DNA from: Chloroflexota bacterium
GTDB lineage: Bacteria > Chloroflexota > Dehalococcoidia > Lucifugimonadales > JADFKI01
Assembly: GCA_022565015.1 (NCBI GenBank)
Contig: JADFKI010000242.1
Location: 1 to 5,544, forward strand
Reading direction: 5' to 3'
DNA length: 5,544 bases
Shown here: piece after piece, positions 4,776-5,544 of the stretch
Layout of the letters: each line of letters begins with the position of its first letter
Position numbering within the stretch: position 1 is the first letter of the stretch
The notes under the pieces: model-generated
The model's database searches: none
Told to the model about the DNA's origin: nothing
What the model saw: only the letters and a program-made list of their open reading frames with translations
Program-made: the position numbers and the translations under genes

Positions 4776-5544
4776 CATGCGGAACATCGCCCAATAATGC
4801 GCCTCAGGTGTCGGACGTTGAGGCGGGACCGTCCAATCAGCCTCAATCAAATAATTCGACCTCCGCCCTTGATTCTGTTGGGACTCCAGACCAGGCGCTT
4901 TTCTTTGAAGGTGTTCTGAATGAGTTAGAAATTGCGCGCAGCGAGTTTGCAATAGACGCGCTTATACAATGGGCCGCTTGGGAGGATACTTCGGCCAAAT
5001 GGAACCCATTGGCCACCACTTGGGACTTGCTGGATAGGAGTAGTATTTTTAACAGCGTAGGAGTGAAGGATTACGTCGACAGCGACGCAGGAGTTGAGGC
5101 AACCGCCAAGACACTCAGGAAATCGGAATATGATGCCATCAAGGACATGTTACGCCAGAACTCTTTTTCATTGAATGATGTTGAACAGGCCCTTAACACC
5201 TGGAGTGGGAATGGTCCGTACGTTCCGCAGCTAGAGAAAGATTGGGCAACTCTCTGGTCTAAACGACTGAAGAAAAACGTTTCAACAAGTCCCCCAAAAG
5301 GCGAAACTCCTTACGAGCAGTTGTTAAGCTTCATTCCTGATTCTCCTATGAATCGTGACTCCGTTTTCATCAATGATTATGCTCTTTTGCGAGTTATGTT
5401 CAATGTTCAGCCATCGCCAAACGAACCCACCACTGGCATAGACGATCCTTACTTTAAGACCGTTGCCTCTGCCGGAATGGCTCCTGGCGCTTGGATCAGC
5501 GGCATGAGCACTAATTACACACTAATGTTCTTAAAGAACAGCCA
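4721..5544 (+). CDS. Lipoprotein with phage-type WNPLATT domain, 3'-truncated by the window
   Basis: The frame is open from the ATG to the window edge, giving 274 residues with no stop, so the C-terminus is missing. Residues 1-20 are a lipoprotein signal (MAARILVLVVFASIMASVAC, Cys20 lipidated), followed by a Ser/Asn/Gln/Pro-rich tether to about residue 55. Residues about 65-165 contain LIQWAAWEDT, KWNPLATT, FNSVGVKDYVD and GVEATAKTL. From memory this pattern recurs in phage structural or lytic proteins and actinobacterial secreted proteins and is possibly peptidoglycan-related; no catalytic residue can be assigned. Residues from about 197 (YEQLLSFIPDSPMNRDSVFINDYALLRVMF, given here in two parts of one stretch: LLSFIPDSP and NDYALL are the key motifs) start a second domain that I recall from uncharacterised Chloroflexota exported proteins. 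The gene is AT-richer than its neighbours, with many T/A-ending codons. Function unknown. Confidence 0.8.
   Translation, partial: MAARILVLVVFASIMASVACGTSPNNAPQVSDVEAGPSNQPQSNNSTSALDSVGTPDQALFFEGVLNELEIARSEFAIDALIQWAAWEDTSAKWNPLATTWDLLDRSSIFNSVGVKDYVDSDAGVEATAKTLRKSEYDAIKDMLRQNSFSLNDVEQALNTWSGNGPYVPQLEKDWATLWSKRLKKNVSTSPPKGETPYEQLLSFIPDSPMNRDSVFINDYALLRVMFNVQPSPNEPTTGIDDPYFKTVASAGMAPGAWISGMSTNYTLMFLKNS

Overview
The window looks like a stretch of accessory chromosome from a GC-rich bacterium. A member of the Chloroflexota (Dehalococcoidia or SAR202-like) is my best guess. This rests on family knowledge rather than on a marker gene: a secreted protein with a long Thr/Pro-rich linker in front of a TolB-like propeller, several lipoproteins, a DTG/DSG 'clan AA' protease, and GGGGCACA/CCCCC-type palindromic intergenic DNA. 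There is no rRNA, tRNA, transposase, integrase or CRISPR array.

Layout: (1) Positions 1-667 hold no convincing gene. Positions 63-380 are unusually dense in perfect inverted repeats, ending near a T6 run. Positions 510-557 form a GC-rich palindromic cluster. A small hairpin covers the ribosome binding site of the first gene. (2) 668-2092 and 2098-3885 are two plus-strand genes only 5 bases apart, almost certainly one operon. The first is an exported PD40/TolB-like beta-propeller protein with a Thr/Pro-rich stalk. The second is a lipoprotein joining an N-terminal concanavalin/LamG-like domain to a C-terminal DUF2961 (GH172-like) domain. Together they suggest a surface system that binds and perhaps cleaves a glycan; the substrate is unknown. 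(3) 3886-4092 is an intergenic spacer with short palindromes and the promoter and ribosome binding site of the next gene. (4) 4093-4473 is a small single-domain retropepsin-like aspartic protease. (5) 4474-4720 contains a good sigma-70-type promoter and a leader of about 165 bases with nested inverted repeats and a possible short upstream reading frame. (6) 4721 to the end is a lipoprotein gene cut off by the window. It is more AT-rich than the rest and carries a WNPLATT...FNSVGVKDY domain that I associate with phage and actinobacterial secreted proteins, fused to a second domain I recall from Chloroflexota.

All genes are on the plus strand. Three of the four encode envelope or exported proteins, so the common theme is the cell surface. 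No complete novel system is evident. The best leads are the inverted-repeat-rich segment at the left, the structured leader before the last gene, and the domain combination in the last lipoprotein.
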